Assembly: GCA_002721705.1 (NCBI GenBank)
Contig: PBLJ01000079.1
Location: 1-56,884 of the forward strand
Length of the DNA stretch: 56,884 nt
Direction of reading: 5' to 3'
From: Opitutia bacterium
GTDB taxonomy: Bacteria > Verrucomicrobiota > Verrucomicrobiia > Opitutales > Seribacteraceae
Part shown: in pieces, positions 8,810-17,051 of the stretch
How positions within the stretch are numbered: the stretch's first letter is position 1
Layout of the letters: the number at the start of each line of letters is the position of its first letter
Notes under the pieces: model-generated
Database searches by the model: none
Seen by the model: only the letters and a program-made list of their open reading frames with translations
Told to the model about the DNA's origin: nothing
Program-made: the position numbers and the translations under genes

Positions 8810-9253
8810 ATGACCAAGTCCGACAAAACCTTGGTCTGGGTGATGCGCATAATGGGCGGTTCCATGATGCTTGCCATCATCGCTGTCGTCATGCCGGACA
8901 AGTGGTTGAAGCTTGCCGTTCATGAAGTCGACGCAAATGTCCCCGTTGGCCCCTTGATCGAATACGTGGCCCGCGGATGGTCCGCGTTCTATTTCATGCT
9001 CGGCGGCCTTATCTGGCTCTTTTCCACCGACCTTGCTCGCTACCTGCCGGCCATTCGCTGGGTATCTTGGTGCTACGCTCTTCTGAACGGCGCTTTCCTC
9101 GCCGTTCTTGGTTGGCTGTATGCCACCATGGAGAACGACTGGACATGGTTTTTCGGTGTCATCGCGTTCGACGTCGCGGTCGCCTTCCTCTTCGGATTGG
9201 CGTTGTTGCTTTTGTCGAAAGGGGTGCAAAAGGATATCGCTCCCGAAGCCTGA
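8810..9253 (+). CDS. Small conserved membrane protein of unknown function
   Basis: The protein has 147 residues with about four hydrophobic spans (near 10-28, 55-72, 83-102 and 110-135) and short charged loops. I do not recognise the family. It lies 14 bases after the desaturase gene on the same strand and probably shares its transcript, so a role in membrane lipid homeostasis is possible. Nothing in the sequence proves it. There is no signal peptide cleavage site and no obvious metal or catalytic motif. Confidence 0.65.
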   Translation: MTKSDKTLVWVMRIMGGSMMLAIIAVVMPDKWLKLAVHEVDANVPVGPLIEYVARGWSAFYFMLGGLIWLFSTDLARYLPAIRWVSWCYALLNGAFLAVLGWLYATMENDWTWFFGVIAFDVAVAFLFGLALLLLSKGVQKDIAPEA

Positions 9254-9274
9254 GAATCCGCTCAAGCGAAACGC

Positions 9275-11560
9275 TTACTTCCCCTTGAAGGCAGGCCGTA
9301 GGTTATGGATCGTGTTGTGGATCTTGTCCACCAGCTCCTCGGCATCGAAGCTCTCCAAGTCGTAGGCAATCTCCATCTGCATGACCGGCTGGATACCCTC
9401 GATCTCGATGAACACGCTGCGGCCATCGGCCAACAGCTTGGCGGACTTCACCTCCAACTTGTCGCGACCGGTTTTGTCGGGCTCCGAAACTTTGTAGTCG
9501 GGTGACCCGTAACGGTTTGTCCAGCGATAATTCCAATGATGAACGGCAAAGGATTCGGGATCATTGGCCAGCTCCTTGTCCAGTTTCACGCCAAAGCGCA
9601 AAACCACGCCGTTTTTGTGCGCCTTCAGTCCAAGCGGTCGGGGCCAATCGCCACCAACGTAGCGAACGCGCTGCAGGCAACCGTCGCGCGGACCCGAAGT
9701 CTGCCAGCCCTTCAATCCCGAAACGTAAAGCTGCCCATCGTGATCACTGAATCTGCCTCGCATAGCTCCTGAGGCAAATCGCAAGGGGAACTTCGTGACG
9801 GCACCCTGCGGAACGCCGCCGACTTCATCCCGAACGACGAGAAACATCTCGCACTTGCCATAGGAAAAATGAAGCATCTCACCTTTGGGGATCCCCCATT
9901 CGTCGCTCGTCACCCAGACCTGGGAACCGCAGGAATTATCCACTTTATGAGGGATCCAGCAAAGAGGCCCGTCATAGGTAGTGGGCTTTTCATCGCGATG
10001 GTGACAAGGAATGAAACCGTAGAAACCACCCTTCTCCACGATGTCCACGCGGGAAGCGGGCACCCAAGTGCCCTGCTGGTCGCCCGCGGTGACCACACCG
10101 CCGGGTCCCACGAAGAAACCATTGGGATTGCGAAAACCCGTAGCGAAGCGCTCCAGCTTGCTCCCGTCCTTGCTCACCTTGAGGACGGAACCACCGTGCT
10201 GGGTACCGCTGGCGCAGCGGATGTAATAGAAATTCCCTTGGGGATCGGTTTCCAGGCAGGTGGAAAACTCATGACCACCCAAACTGATCTCGGCATCGTT
10301 GTTGAAGTTCTCGTAGAAATCGATCTCGGCGTCACCGTTGAGGTCGTGCAGGCGGGAGATTTGGTCGCGGCCAAGAACGTAAATCTTGTCGTCCACGATG
10401 CGTAGCCCGAGCGGATGATACAATCCCGTCGCGATGCGTTGCCAAGTGGTCTTCTTAAGATCGGCGTCGATGCCTCTAACCAGCCAAACGTCGCCTTCCA
10501 TGGTACTGATCGCAAGGTCTCCGTTGGAAAAGAAGTCATGCCCTCCAAAATGAAGGATGGCGCCCCATGGGTTTTCGAAAGGCGGTTGAATGGTGTCCAA
10601 GACGTATGGCTCCCCCTTCTTGGGCAGGCCGAGCTCGCCCTTGGTCTCGAGCGTAGGCACCCAGCGGCGAGGTCCTCCCTTGGTCCAGTTGACCAAGTCG
10701 GGAAACGCGAATGGTTTGCCGACGTATTTAGCGAAGGCCTCGAGCTCCACCTCAGGACCTTCCCAAAGCAAGACCGTGAACTGCCCGTCGCCCGCCTTGA
10801 CCTTGGCCACGGCGCGATGGCCTTCGACTCCCACCTCGGCGCCTTCGCCGACAACCGCCGCCGCGATCACGGTGGTTTCGGCTCCCCCTTTCCTGGCTCG
10901 CGGAACCACCGCCAAACTTACCCCATTCACCTCACGCACCTTACCCACGCCGCCTCCCTGAGGAGACTGGGCAAGCAGTGTCTGTTCATCGCTTTTCAAT
11001 CCGCGGATCCGCATGCTGCGGGAAAACACCACGGAACCCCCGGCTTTGTTCGCCCAAGGGGATTCCAAGACCTGGCCCTGGCCCACCGAATAGCTCAGGA
11101 CGATTCGCTCACCATGATGATAAAGCCCCTTGTACTTGGCCCATTCCCGCGGCAAGGGACCAAATTTGGTCGGACGGTTTTTCCATTCGCCGCCTTGCGT
11201 CCATCCGGGTCCCTTGGTGATGAAACTGATTTTCCCACGTATCTCGTCATGGTCGAGCAAGGCGTCGCGACCGGGCCGTACGAAGACGAAACCATCGGTC
11301 CACGCCCCGAACATGCTCAAGTTGTCGGCGTCGAACCCCATGCTTGCATTGGACTCGTCGCCCAACCAAATGGCAGTAGCCTTGGGAATGCCGGCAAAGG
11401 AGCCGTGTGGGTCCCTCTTGGACTGAAACAAGCTGGAGCCAAAAGTCGGCCCCATGACCGTTCGGTTCCATCGATGCTCCGACTTGGGCTTCTTGGGAGC
11501 CGCATGGCTTGAGGCGAAACTGAGGACGAATGCAAGGGAACAAGAAAGGAGACGTTTCAT
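9275..11560 (-). CDS. Large secreted NHL/quinoprotein-like beta-propeller protein (DUF6797-type)
   Basis: This is a 761-residue protein from an ATG at 11560 that gives a good signal peptide (MKRLLSCSLAFVLSFASSHA). Residues of about 25-270 resemble the N-terminal domain seen in PVC proteins annotated DUF6797 (MGPTFGSSLFQSKRDPHGSF). Residues of about 310-640 form a propeller like soluble quinoprotein sugar dehydrogenases and NHL proteins. Visible blades include GLYHPLGLRIVDDKIYVLGRD and FATGFRNPNGFFVGPGGVV. Longer homologues end in a cytochrome c domain; none is present here. A sugar-oxidising or ligand-binding periplasmic role is inferred. An in-frame ATG at 11596 would give an extended N-terminus. 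Confidence 0.75.
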   Translation of the reverse strand: MKRLLSCSLAFVLSFASSHAAPKKPKSEHRWNRTVMGPTFGSSLFQSKRDPHGSFAGIPKATAIWLGDESNASMGFDADNLSMFGAWTDGFVFVRPGRDALLDHDEIRGKISFITKGPGWTQGGEWKNRPTKFGPLPREWAKYKGLYHHGERIVLSYSVGQGQVLESPWANKAGGSVVFSRSMRIRGLKSDEQTLLAQSPQGGGVGKVREVNGVSLAVVPRARKGGAETTVIAAAVVGEGAEVGVEGHRAVAKVKAGDGQFTVLLWEGPEVELEAFAKYVGKPFAFPDLVNWTKGGPRRWVPTLETKGELGLPKKGEPYVLDTIQPPFENPWGAILHFGGHDFFSNGDLAISTMEGDVWLVRGIDADLKKTTWQRIATGLYHPLGLRIVDDKIYVLGRDQISRLHDLNGDAEIDFYENFNNDAEISLGGHEFSTCLETDPQGNFYYIRCASGTQHGGSVLKVSKDGSKLERFATGFRNPNGFFVGPGGVVTAGDQQGTWVPASRVDIVEKGGFYGFIPCHHRDEKPTTYDGPLCWIPHKVDNSCGSQVWVTSDEWGIPKGEMLHFSYGKCEMFLVVRDEVGGVPQGAVTKFPLRFASGAMRGRFSDHDGQLYVSGLKGWQTSGPRDGCLQRVRYVGGDWPRPLGLKAHKNGVVLRFGVKLDKELANDPESFAVHHWNYRWTNRYGSPDYKVSEPDKTGRDKLEVKSAKLLADGRSVFIEIEGIQPVMQMEIAYDLESFDAEELVDKIHNTIHNLRPAFKGK

Positions 11561-11663
11561 GGCTGCTTGGAATGAAAGATTTGAAAAGGACGCCACAACG
11601 GAAAGTAGGGTTCGAAAAGCACGAACCCAAAGACCGCTGCAGCGGGTTGTTTCCTAAAAACGC

Positions 11664-12716
11664 CTATTTCTTGCGTGGGCGGAAGTCCCACTTCGGCGTG
11701 CCCTTGGGGTCCGGAGCGGCCGGTGTTTTGCCTAGGCCATAGTCCTCGGCCTGCATGTCCTGGCCCGGCCAAAATGCCTTGTCCCTAATGAATCCGTAAA
11801 AGGAAGGATAGAAGGGATCCACGTAATCGACGTCGGCCTTCTTCGGAACGTCGAGGTCGGTCAAGTGATAGACCGCGTTGACCAAGAGACGGCGAAGGTC
11901 CTCGCTGACCAAGTCCACGGAGGCTCCCATGGTGGTGCAGAAGGTAGTGCCCTTCTTGCCAGCGGAAGATTCGTAGGTGTGCAACCAAGCCAATGGTTGC
12001 ATGGGATCGTTCTGCTTGCCCTCTACGTTGGGCGACTTGGGATCGAGAGTAGTGGTCACGGCGCCACGCAGCAGGATGGTGTCGCGTTCGGCGGTGACTC
12101 GCCTGATGCCATAAACGTCCGAAGGTCCGAAAACGTCGCTCACGCCATGGAGGATGGGATGCTTCGCATTGGCCTTCTCGATCACTCCGCGAGCTCCTTG
12201 CCTCTTGTGTCCGCCATGGTGACTGACCCAGCCTTCACCCATCACGAGTGGGCCGAAAGCGCCGTAGGAAATCTTGTCGCCGAAGGATCCTTTGCCGGTG
12301 AAGGCGTGGGTGGCCGTCCGTATGCCGATGACTGGCTTGCCCGCATCGAGGAACTTCGTGACGTGCTTGGCGTCCTCGGGGGACGGGCGGCGAAAACGAG
12401 TACCGGTCAGCATGAGGTCGGCCGAATCGAGATGTTCCCATCCGCGAACGCCGGCTTGGTTGTTCGGATCAATGTACTTTCCGTCCTTGTCCCAAGCGAA
12501 GAGCACCTTGCAGTGAAACCCATGCTTTTGAGAAAGTATCTTGGCCAGCATGGGCATGCTTTCCTCCGTGCGGTATTCCTCGTCACCCGCAACAAGCACG
12601 ATGGTCTTGCCCTTGCCGGGACCCTTGCCGCCCTTGAGTTCGAGGATTTCCTTGCCCGCGAAGGAAACAAGGGCCGCTAGAAAATATGTCAGAAAGAAGA
12701 ATACTGTTTTTTTCAT
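11664..12716 (-). CDS. ThuA-domain protein, secreted
   Basis: The 350-residue protein has a signal peptide (to about residue 20, VSFAG) and a class I glutamine-amidotransferase-like ThuA fold. Characteristic segments are TIVLVAGDEEYRTEESMPML, SADLMLTGTRFRRPSPED, GKPVIGIRTATHAF and the later HPILHGV. ThuA was named for trehalose utilisation in rhizobia. In PVC bacteria the domain is scattered among DUF1080, sulfatase and dehydrogenase genes of carbohydrate loci. The classic amidotransferase cysteine triad is not apparent (GIRTATHAF in the elbow position), as is usual for ThuA. It lies downstream of no other gene on its strand and is divergent from the sulfatase. Confidence 0.85.
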   Translation of the reverse strand: MKKTVFFFLTYFLAALVSFAGKEILELKGGKGPGKGKTIVLVAGDEEYRTEESMPMLAKILSQKHGFHCKVLFAWDKDGKYIDPNNQAGVRGWEHLDSADLMLTGTRFRRPSPEDAKHVTKFLDAGKPVIGIRTATHAFTGKGSFGDKISYGAFGPLVMGEGWVSHHGGHKRQGARGVIEKANAKHPILHGVSDVFGPSDVYGIRRVTAERDTILLRGAVTTTLDPKSPNVEGKQNDPMQPLAWLHTYESSAGKKGTTFCTTMGASVDLVSEDLRRLLVNAVYHLTDLDVPKKADVDYVDPFYPSFYGFIRDKAFWPGQDMQAEDYGLGKTPAAPDPKGTPKWDFRPRKK

Positions 12717-12863
12717 GAGGAATTTCAGTTGGGTGAGGTTGCTGAACTAGTCTGCCCTGAATACGCCTCTCATAATCGAAAACGTCAAGCGCTCTTCAAG
12801 CTTGCCCAAACAAAGACTTTGGGATGGCTTGAGCTTGGACACAGCGTCCCAACCCACTCTAGC

Positions 12864-14249
12864 ATGAAAAGAAAGCTTCTCCTTTGCCTAGGTCTAACCA
12901 TCCTCGCCGGCTGGATGAATTTCCTCGCCGCCGAGGAAAGACCTCCCAATTTCATAGTCATCTTTTGCGACGACCTCGGGTACGCAGATCTCGGGTGCTT
13001 TGGGGCCGAGGAAATCAAAACGCCCCAGATCGACCGCATGGCGGCCGAGGGCATGCGCCTGACTAGCTTCTACTCGACCAGCGGAGTATGCTCTCCCTCG
13101 CGTTCCAGCTTGCTCACCGGATGTTACCCCAGACGAGTCAACATGCACGTAAACCAAAAAAACCTGTGCGTGCTGTTCCCTGCCGACCGAAAAGGCCTCA
13201 ATCCAAGCGAAACCACCATTGCGGAGACCCTCAAGACCAAAGGATACGCCACTCTCTGCGTGGGAAAATGGCATGTCGGAGACCATCCGGACTTCCTCCC
13301 CCACAAGCAAGGATTCGACTCCTATTTCGGCATTCCTTACTCCAACGACATGAACCGCAAGGAAGTACCGCTTCCGCTGGTACGCAACGAAAAGGTGGTC
13401 GAGGCCCCCGTCGATCAAACCACGATCACCTCCAGATACACCAAGGAAGTCGTCCAGTTCATCCACGCAAGCAAAGACAAGCCTTTCTTCGTCTACCTGC
13501 CGCACACCTTCCCACACGTTCCTCTCTTCGCCAGCCCGCGCTTCAAGGGAAAATCCGCCCGTGGACGCTACGGCGACACCATAGAGGAAATCGACTGGTC
13601 CACCGGTGAAATCCTCAAGGCGCTGAAGGAAGCCAAGGTAGACGAACGCACGCTGGTACTCTTCACCTCGGACAATGGATCAAAGCAAAAGGGAAGTAAC
13701 CTGCCCTTGCGCGGACGCAAGGGGCAGACTTGGGAAGGCGGGCAGCGAGTGCCTTGCGTGGCGAGGTGGCCGGGCAAAATACCGGCGGGGTCCGAGAACG
13801 GCGAGATCACCTCAACCTTGGATTTATTGCCGACGTTGGCCAAGCTGGCTGGAGCCGACCTTCCCGACAAGCCGATCGATGGCCAGGACGTAAGCCCCAT
13901 ACTGTTCGGTGAAGAAGGCGCCAAGGGACGCGAGTCCTTCTACTTTTACCAGATGGATCAATTGCAATGCGTACGCGCGGGAAAATGGAAACTGCACCTT
14001 GCCCTCGAGAGCAAGAAGCGCAACTGGGGCAAGCCGGAGGGAAAGGTTCCGGCCCAATTGTTCGACCTGGACGCTGACGTAGGAGAAAGCAAGGACCTTG
14101 CGGCAAAGAACCCAGCGGTGGTGAAACGACTTCTCGCCATCGCCGAAACAGCGCGTGAGGAACTGGGCGACGGCGGACGGCAAGGCAAAGGCCAACGGAA
14201 GGCGGGTTGGGTCGAAGAGCCTTCTCCTCGCCTGATGCAATCTCCTTGA
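12864..14249 (+). CDS. Type I sulfatase, secreted
   Basis: This is a complete 461-residue sulfatase from the ATG at 12864, which gives a signal peptide ending FLAAE. It has the metal-binding FCDDLGYADLG near residue 34 and the formylglycine motif CSPSR with Cys76. GKWHVGDHP carries the catalytic Lys/His, and TSDNGS completes the metal site. The CxPSR form means the cysteine must be converted by a formylglycine-generating enzyme or anSME, neither of which is in this window. It removes sulfate esters from a carbohydrate in the periplasm. The EamA transporter gene starts 13 bases downstream. The frame is open further upstream (to 12729), but that region lacks a signal peptide start. Confidence 0.93.
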   Translation: MKRKLLLCLGLTILAGWMNFLAAEERPPNFIVIFCDDLGYADLGCFGAEEIKTPQIDRMAAEGMRLTSFYSTSGVCSPSRSSLLTGCYPRRVNMHVNQKNLCVLFPADRKGLNPSETTIAETLKTKGYATLCVGKWHVGDHPDFLPHKQGFDSYFGIPYSNDMNRKEVPLPLVRNEKVVEAPVDQTTITSRYTKEVVQFIHASKDKPFFVYLPHTFPHVPLFASPRFKGKSARGRYGDTIEEIDWSTGEILKALKEAKVDERTLVLFTSDNGSKQKGSNLPLRGRKGQTWEGGQRVPCVARWPGKIPAGSENGEITSTLDLLPTLAKLAGADLPDKPIDGQDVSPILFGEEGAKGRESFYFYQMDQLQCVRAGKWKLHLALESKKRNWGKPEGKVPAQLFDLDADVGESKDLAAKNPAVVKRLLAIAETAREELGDGGRQGKGQRKAGWVEEPSPRLMQSP

Positions 14250-14262
14250 TGAAGAGCTTGGA

Positions 14263-15150
14263 TTGTTCGCGGTGACACCCTTGGCTCTGGCACTAGTAGC
14301 GGGGGCATGCTATGGCTTGGCCGCTCTCTTGTGCAAGAGAGCCTTGGAAACGGGTGCGGGCACGTTCCGCTCACTGGCCTATTCGAACTGGTTCATAACC
14401 ATCAGCTACCTCCCCTTCCCTTTTCTGGCGGAGGAAGGGCTCACTCGCAGCGAAATCACCTTGGGCGCCATGTTGGGCGTACTCTTCTGCACCTCGCAAA
14501 CGACCTGCTTCCTCGCCTTGCGGCGCGGCGATGCCTCGGTGGCCACTCCCATCATGGGGACCAAGACGTTGTTCGTGGCTGTCTTCGGGTACTTGATCTT
14601 TGAAAAGGCCTTGCCTGCCCAAACTTGGCTAGCCGCTGTCTTGGCAGTAGTTGCGGTGATCTTGCTGGGATGGCCTGCCAAAGGCTCGAAGCCATCCTTT
14701 GCGAGCATGGGATTGGCCGTTGTCACGGCGATTGGGTTCGGGCTGACCGACGCCCTCGTCCCTGAATTCGGCAAGGACGGTGACGTCGATCCGTTCAATC
14801 TTCTCTTCATGATGGTTCTTACCGTGGGCGTCTTGTCCTTTCTGTTCATCCCCATGACCAAAGGACGATTCCTCGGTTGGCGCAAGGAAGGCGACAAGTG
14901 GCTGCTTCTCGGCACCATTCCCCTGACCGCCCAAACAATTCTCTTTTCCATTGCCATCGGGTTCTACGACGTCCCGACCGAGGCAAACGTACTCTATATG
15001 TCGAGAGGGCTTTGGAGCATCATCTTCGCGGTCTGGATCGGTCGCATGATCGGAGCGTCCGAGGGCTCGGCGCCCAAGAGCGTCCTCTTGCGGCGCTTTC
15101 TCGGGGCAACCCTGCTCTTGGCGGGCATCTACTTGGCCCCAACCGGATAG
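14263..15150 (+). CDS. EamA/DMT-family permease
   Basis: The protein has 295 residues and about ten hydrophobic segments arranged as two five-helix halves, the pattern of drug/metabolite transporters of the EamA type. The first half holds GACYGLAALLCKRAL and SVATPIMGTKTLFVAVFGYLIF, the equivalent of the conserved end of an EamA repeat. Such inner-membrane proteins move small metabolites. The substrate here is unknown, though it follows the sulfatase by 13 bases and may be co-transcribed. The start is a TTG at 14263 with a purine-rich stretch before it; a GTG at 14272 is an alternative. Confidence 0.85.
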   Translation: MFAVTPLALALVAGACYGLAALLCKRALETGAGTFRSLAYSNWFITISYLPFPFLAEEGLTRSEITLGAMLGVLFCTSQTTCFLALRRGDASVATPIMGTKTLFVAVFGYLIFEKALPAQTWLAAVLAVVAVILLGWPAKGSKPSFASMGLAVVTAIGFGLTDALVPEFGKDGDVDPFNLLFMMVLTVGVLSFLFIPMTKGRFLGWRKEGDKWLLLGTIPLTAQTILFSIAIGFYDVPTEANVLYMSRGLWSIIFAVWIGRMIGASEGSAPKSVLLRRFLGATLLLAGIYLAPTG

Positions 15151-15157
15151 CTGAACC

Positions 15158-16087
15158 TCAGTGCATTTCGACCGAGCAACTGCCGAGTCCGCCCCGGTAG
15201 TAGTTGAAGCGAACGTTGGGATGTTCGGCCAGCAAGGACATCGGCACGGCGGAGTCGGCGATACCTTTTGAAATCATCAAGGCGGTCAGTCGCTGCCCCA
15301 GCGGATTGTCGTGGGTGCCGGCTTGCCAAATGGAAACGCGCTCGGACTGCCAGGTCTCCTCGGGTCCGACCGTGATGGCCTGTTGCGGCACCATGGTGAC
15401 GTTGCCGCCGCCGGAGGTGCGGGCGTTTTGGGACAAGGTGATGGGATGCAGTTCCACGATGCGGGTGGCCAGCTTGCGGTACTCGGCGGGGCTGGGCGGT
15501 TCGTCCGCATAAGCGCCTTCGCGACGAAAGGGATCGTTGAAGGCCCAGTGCTTCACGTCCCCCTGCCCTCCCTGCATGACGACGCAGCGGACACCGTTCC
15601 AGCTCTCGCGGAAAGCGGTCACGTCGGCCTTGGGGAAATGCAGGTTTTCCTCTGGAGGGCGGAGATCCTCGCGGATGCGGTCGAAGCAAAGTTCGCGGTC
15701 CGCCTTCTCGAAGGAGAGCGGGTGTTGCATGTTTACTTCCTTTCCGTTCTGGTACCACTCGTCCATTCCCCAGAAGTGGGCGTCTTTGAGCGAAATCTCC
15801 AGTTCGTTGACCAAACGAGCTACCAGCGGCAACTGTTCGGTCGGGCCGATCGGACCACATATGCCGGCCGGGTTGTCGGGGGTGGCCTCTTTCCAAGATT
15901 CGACGTACTCGAGGGCCTCGGCCAAATAGAAATCTTCCAAGGTGTCGAAAAAGCGCACCTCGAAACCGGGTCGGGCCAACTCCATCAGATCCTTCTCGCT
16001 CAGCTTGGCAGCGGCGTTGATGAGATCGTCCTCCAACGTGGTGTAATCCCACCATTCGGGCGCTATGCGGCTCAGTTTCCTAGGCAT
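15158..16087 (-). CDS. Glucosamine-6-phosphate deaminase-like (NagB/6PGL family) protein
   Basis: This 309-residue cytoplasmic protein belongs to the NagB/6-phosphogluconolactonase superfamily. [10 protein letters not shown] matches the NagB aspartate region. [14 protein letters not shown] matches the catalytic G.G.DGH.AFNEP segment, with a valine and lysine before the histidine. NagB enzymes turn glucosamine-6-phosphate into fructose-6-phosphate and ammonia. The length and altered motif mark a divergent branch, so an isomerase or deaminase on another amino sugar is possible. It follows the PIG-L deacetylase gene by only 3 bases, which supports an amino-sugar deacetylation and deamination pair. 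Confidence 0.82.
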   Translation of the reverse strand: MPRKLSRIAPEWWDYTTLEDDLINAAAKLSEKDLMELARPGFEVRFFDTLEDFYLAEALEYVESWKEATPDNPAGICGPIGPTEQLPLVARLVNELEISLKDAHFWGMDEWYQNGKEVNMQHPLSFEKADRELCFDRIREDLRPPEENLHFPKADVTAFRESWNGVRCVVMQGGQGDVKHWAFNDPFRREGAYADEPPSPAEYRKLATRIVELHPITLSQNARTSGGGNVTMVPQQAITVGPEETWQSERVSIWQAGTHDNPLGQRLTALMISKGIADSAVPMSLLAEHPNVRFNYYRGGLGSCSVEMH

Positions 16088-16090
16088 GAC

Positions 16091-16894
16091 TCAATTTTCT
16101 TCCTCCAAGTTTCGTTCGTATTCCTCGTTCACAAAGCAATCTTCCCGCAAGGCATCGGCGAGCGGATCGACGTCCTCCGAGCTGAACCCGGGATGGTGGT
16201 GCCGGCGCCAACCCTCGGCTTTTTCATAGCGACCCGACAAGCGCCCCACCTCACGATCCAGCTCCTCCATTCTGGCGAGATAGGAATCCAAACCTTGGCT
16301 GGCATCCAGCCAGGAACGCTGACTTTCGTGGGCGGACAGGGCGGCCAGTTTTTCATCGGCCACGTCGGCTACGTCCACGTAGAGGCCCGCCGTGACGCGC
16401 TTGCGCAAAGGGTCGCGCAAACCGTAGGGCATGGCATGGTAAACGGTCACCTCCTTGAAGGGAGGTTCCGTCGGCGGCTCGGTCTCGAAATTGGGCATGG
16501 AGTGGGTGAAGGCTGCGGTCACCGCGAGGCGGCACACGTTGACGTGGTCCTCCATGTAGTCCTGCGTCGCATGGGTAAGCACGACGTCGGGGGCCACGCC
16601 GCGCACGATGGCGGCCAATTTGCGCAAATGGCTCAGGTCGTACAGAATCTCCAAGTCGTTGGAAAAACCCTCATGCCAGGTCGCCCCCAACAACTGGGCC
16701 GCTTTCTTCGCCTCTTCGCCCCGGACCCGGGCCGTTTCCTCGGAGTCCATCTTCTGGCTCCCGCAATTCCCCGACGAAACGTTCAAATAGTGCGTCTCCC
16801 AGCCCGCCCGCTTCAAAAGCAGCAGCGTCCCGCCCATGAGGAACTCGACGTCGTCCGGATGGGCTGCGATCGCGATGGCTACCTTGGCGCTCAT
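16091..16894 (-). CDS. PIG-L/LmbE-family N-acetylglucosaminyl deacetylase
   Basis: This is a 267-residue zinc deacetylase. The zinc site is visible as AHPDD (His12-Asp15) near the N-terminus and a later THATQDYMEDH stretch supplying further ligands. I chose the ATG at 16894, which places the AHPDD motif at the usual distance; the frame opens earlier at 16966. Members remove acetyl groups from N-acetylglucosamine moieties, as in BshB and MshB. Coupled to the NagB-like gene 3 bases downstream, it probably acts on a free or activated amino sugar in the cytoplasm. No thiol-biosynthesis genes are nearby, so a bacillithiol role is less likely. Confidence 0.88.
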   Translation of the reverse strand: MSAKVAIAIAAHPDDVEFLMGGTLLLLKRAGWETHYLNVSSGNCGSQKMDSEETARVRGEEAKKAAQLLGATWHEGFSNDLEILYDLSHLRKLAAIVRGVAPDVVLTHATQDYMEDHVNVCRLAVTAAFTHSMPNFETEPPTEPPFKEVTVYHAMPYGLRDPLRKRVTAGLYVDVADVADEKLAALSAHESQRSWLDASQGLDSYLARMEELDREVGRLSGRYEKAEGWRRHHHPGFSSEDVDPLADALREDCFVNEEYERNLEEEN

Positions 16895-17051
16895 TAGGAT
16901 GCTTGCTCGGGGAATCGTGAAAGAAGAAAGCGCACACCTTAAGCGAAAATTAGAAACAAGGGTCAACGCTGGATTCTCCTTCTCGAGTCAAACCTGCATC
17001 ATGGCTGAGAATAGGCTGGCCAAAAAATCGAGGACTCACAATTTCTCAGGG

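Noticed and set aside
10415..11512. A 365-codon open frame opposite the DUF6797-type gene
   Set aside because: The coding signal and signal peptide are on the minus strand; the other frame is compositional noise.
15311..16897. A 528-codon open frame on the plus strand opposite the NagB-like and PIG-L genes
   Set aside because: The minus strand carries recognisable motifs (AHPDD, HWAFNDP) across the same bases; the plus-strand product has no coherent domain and arises from GC-rich third positions.
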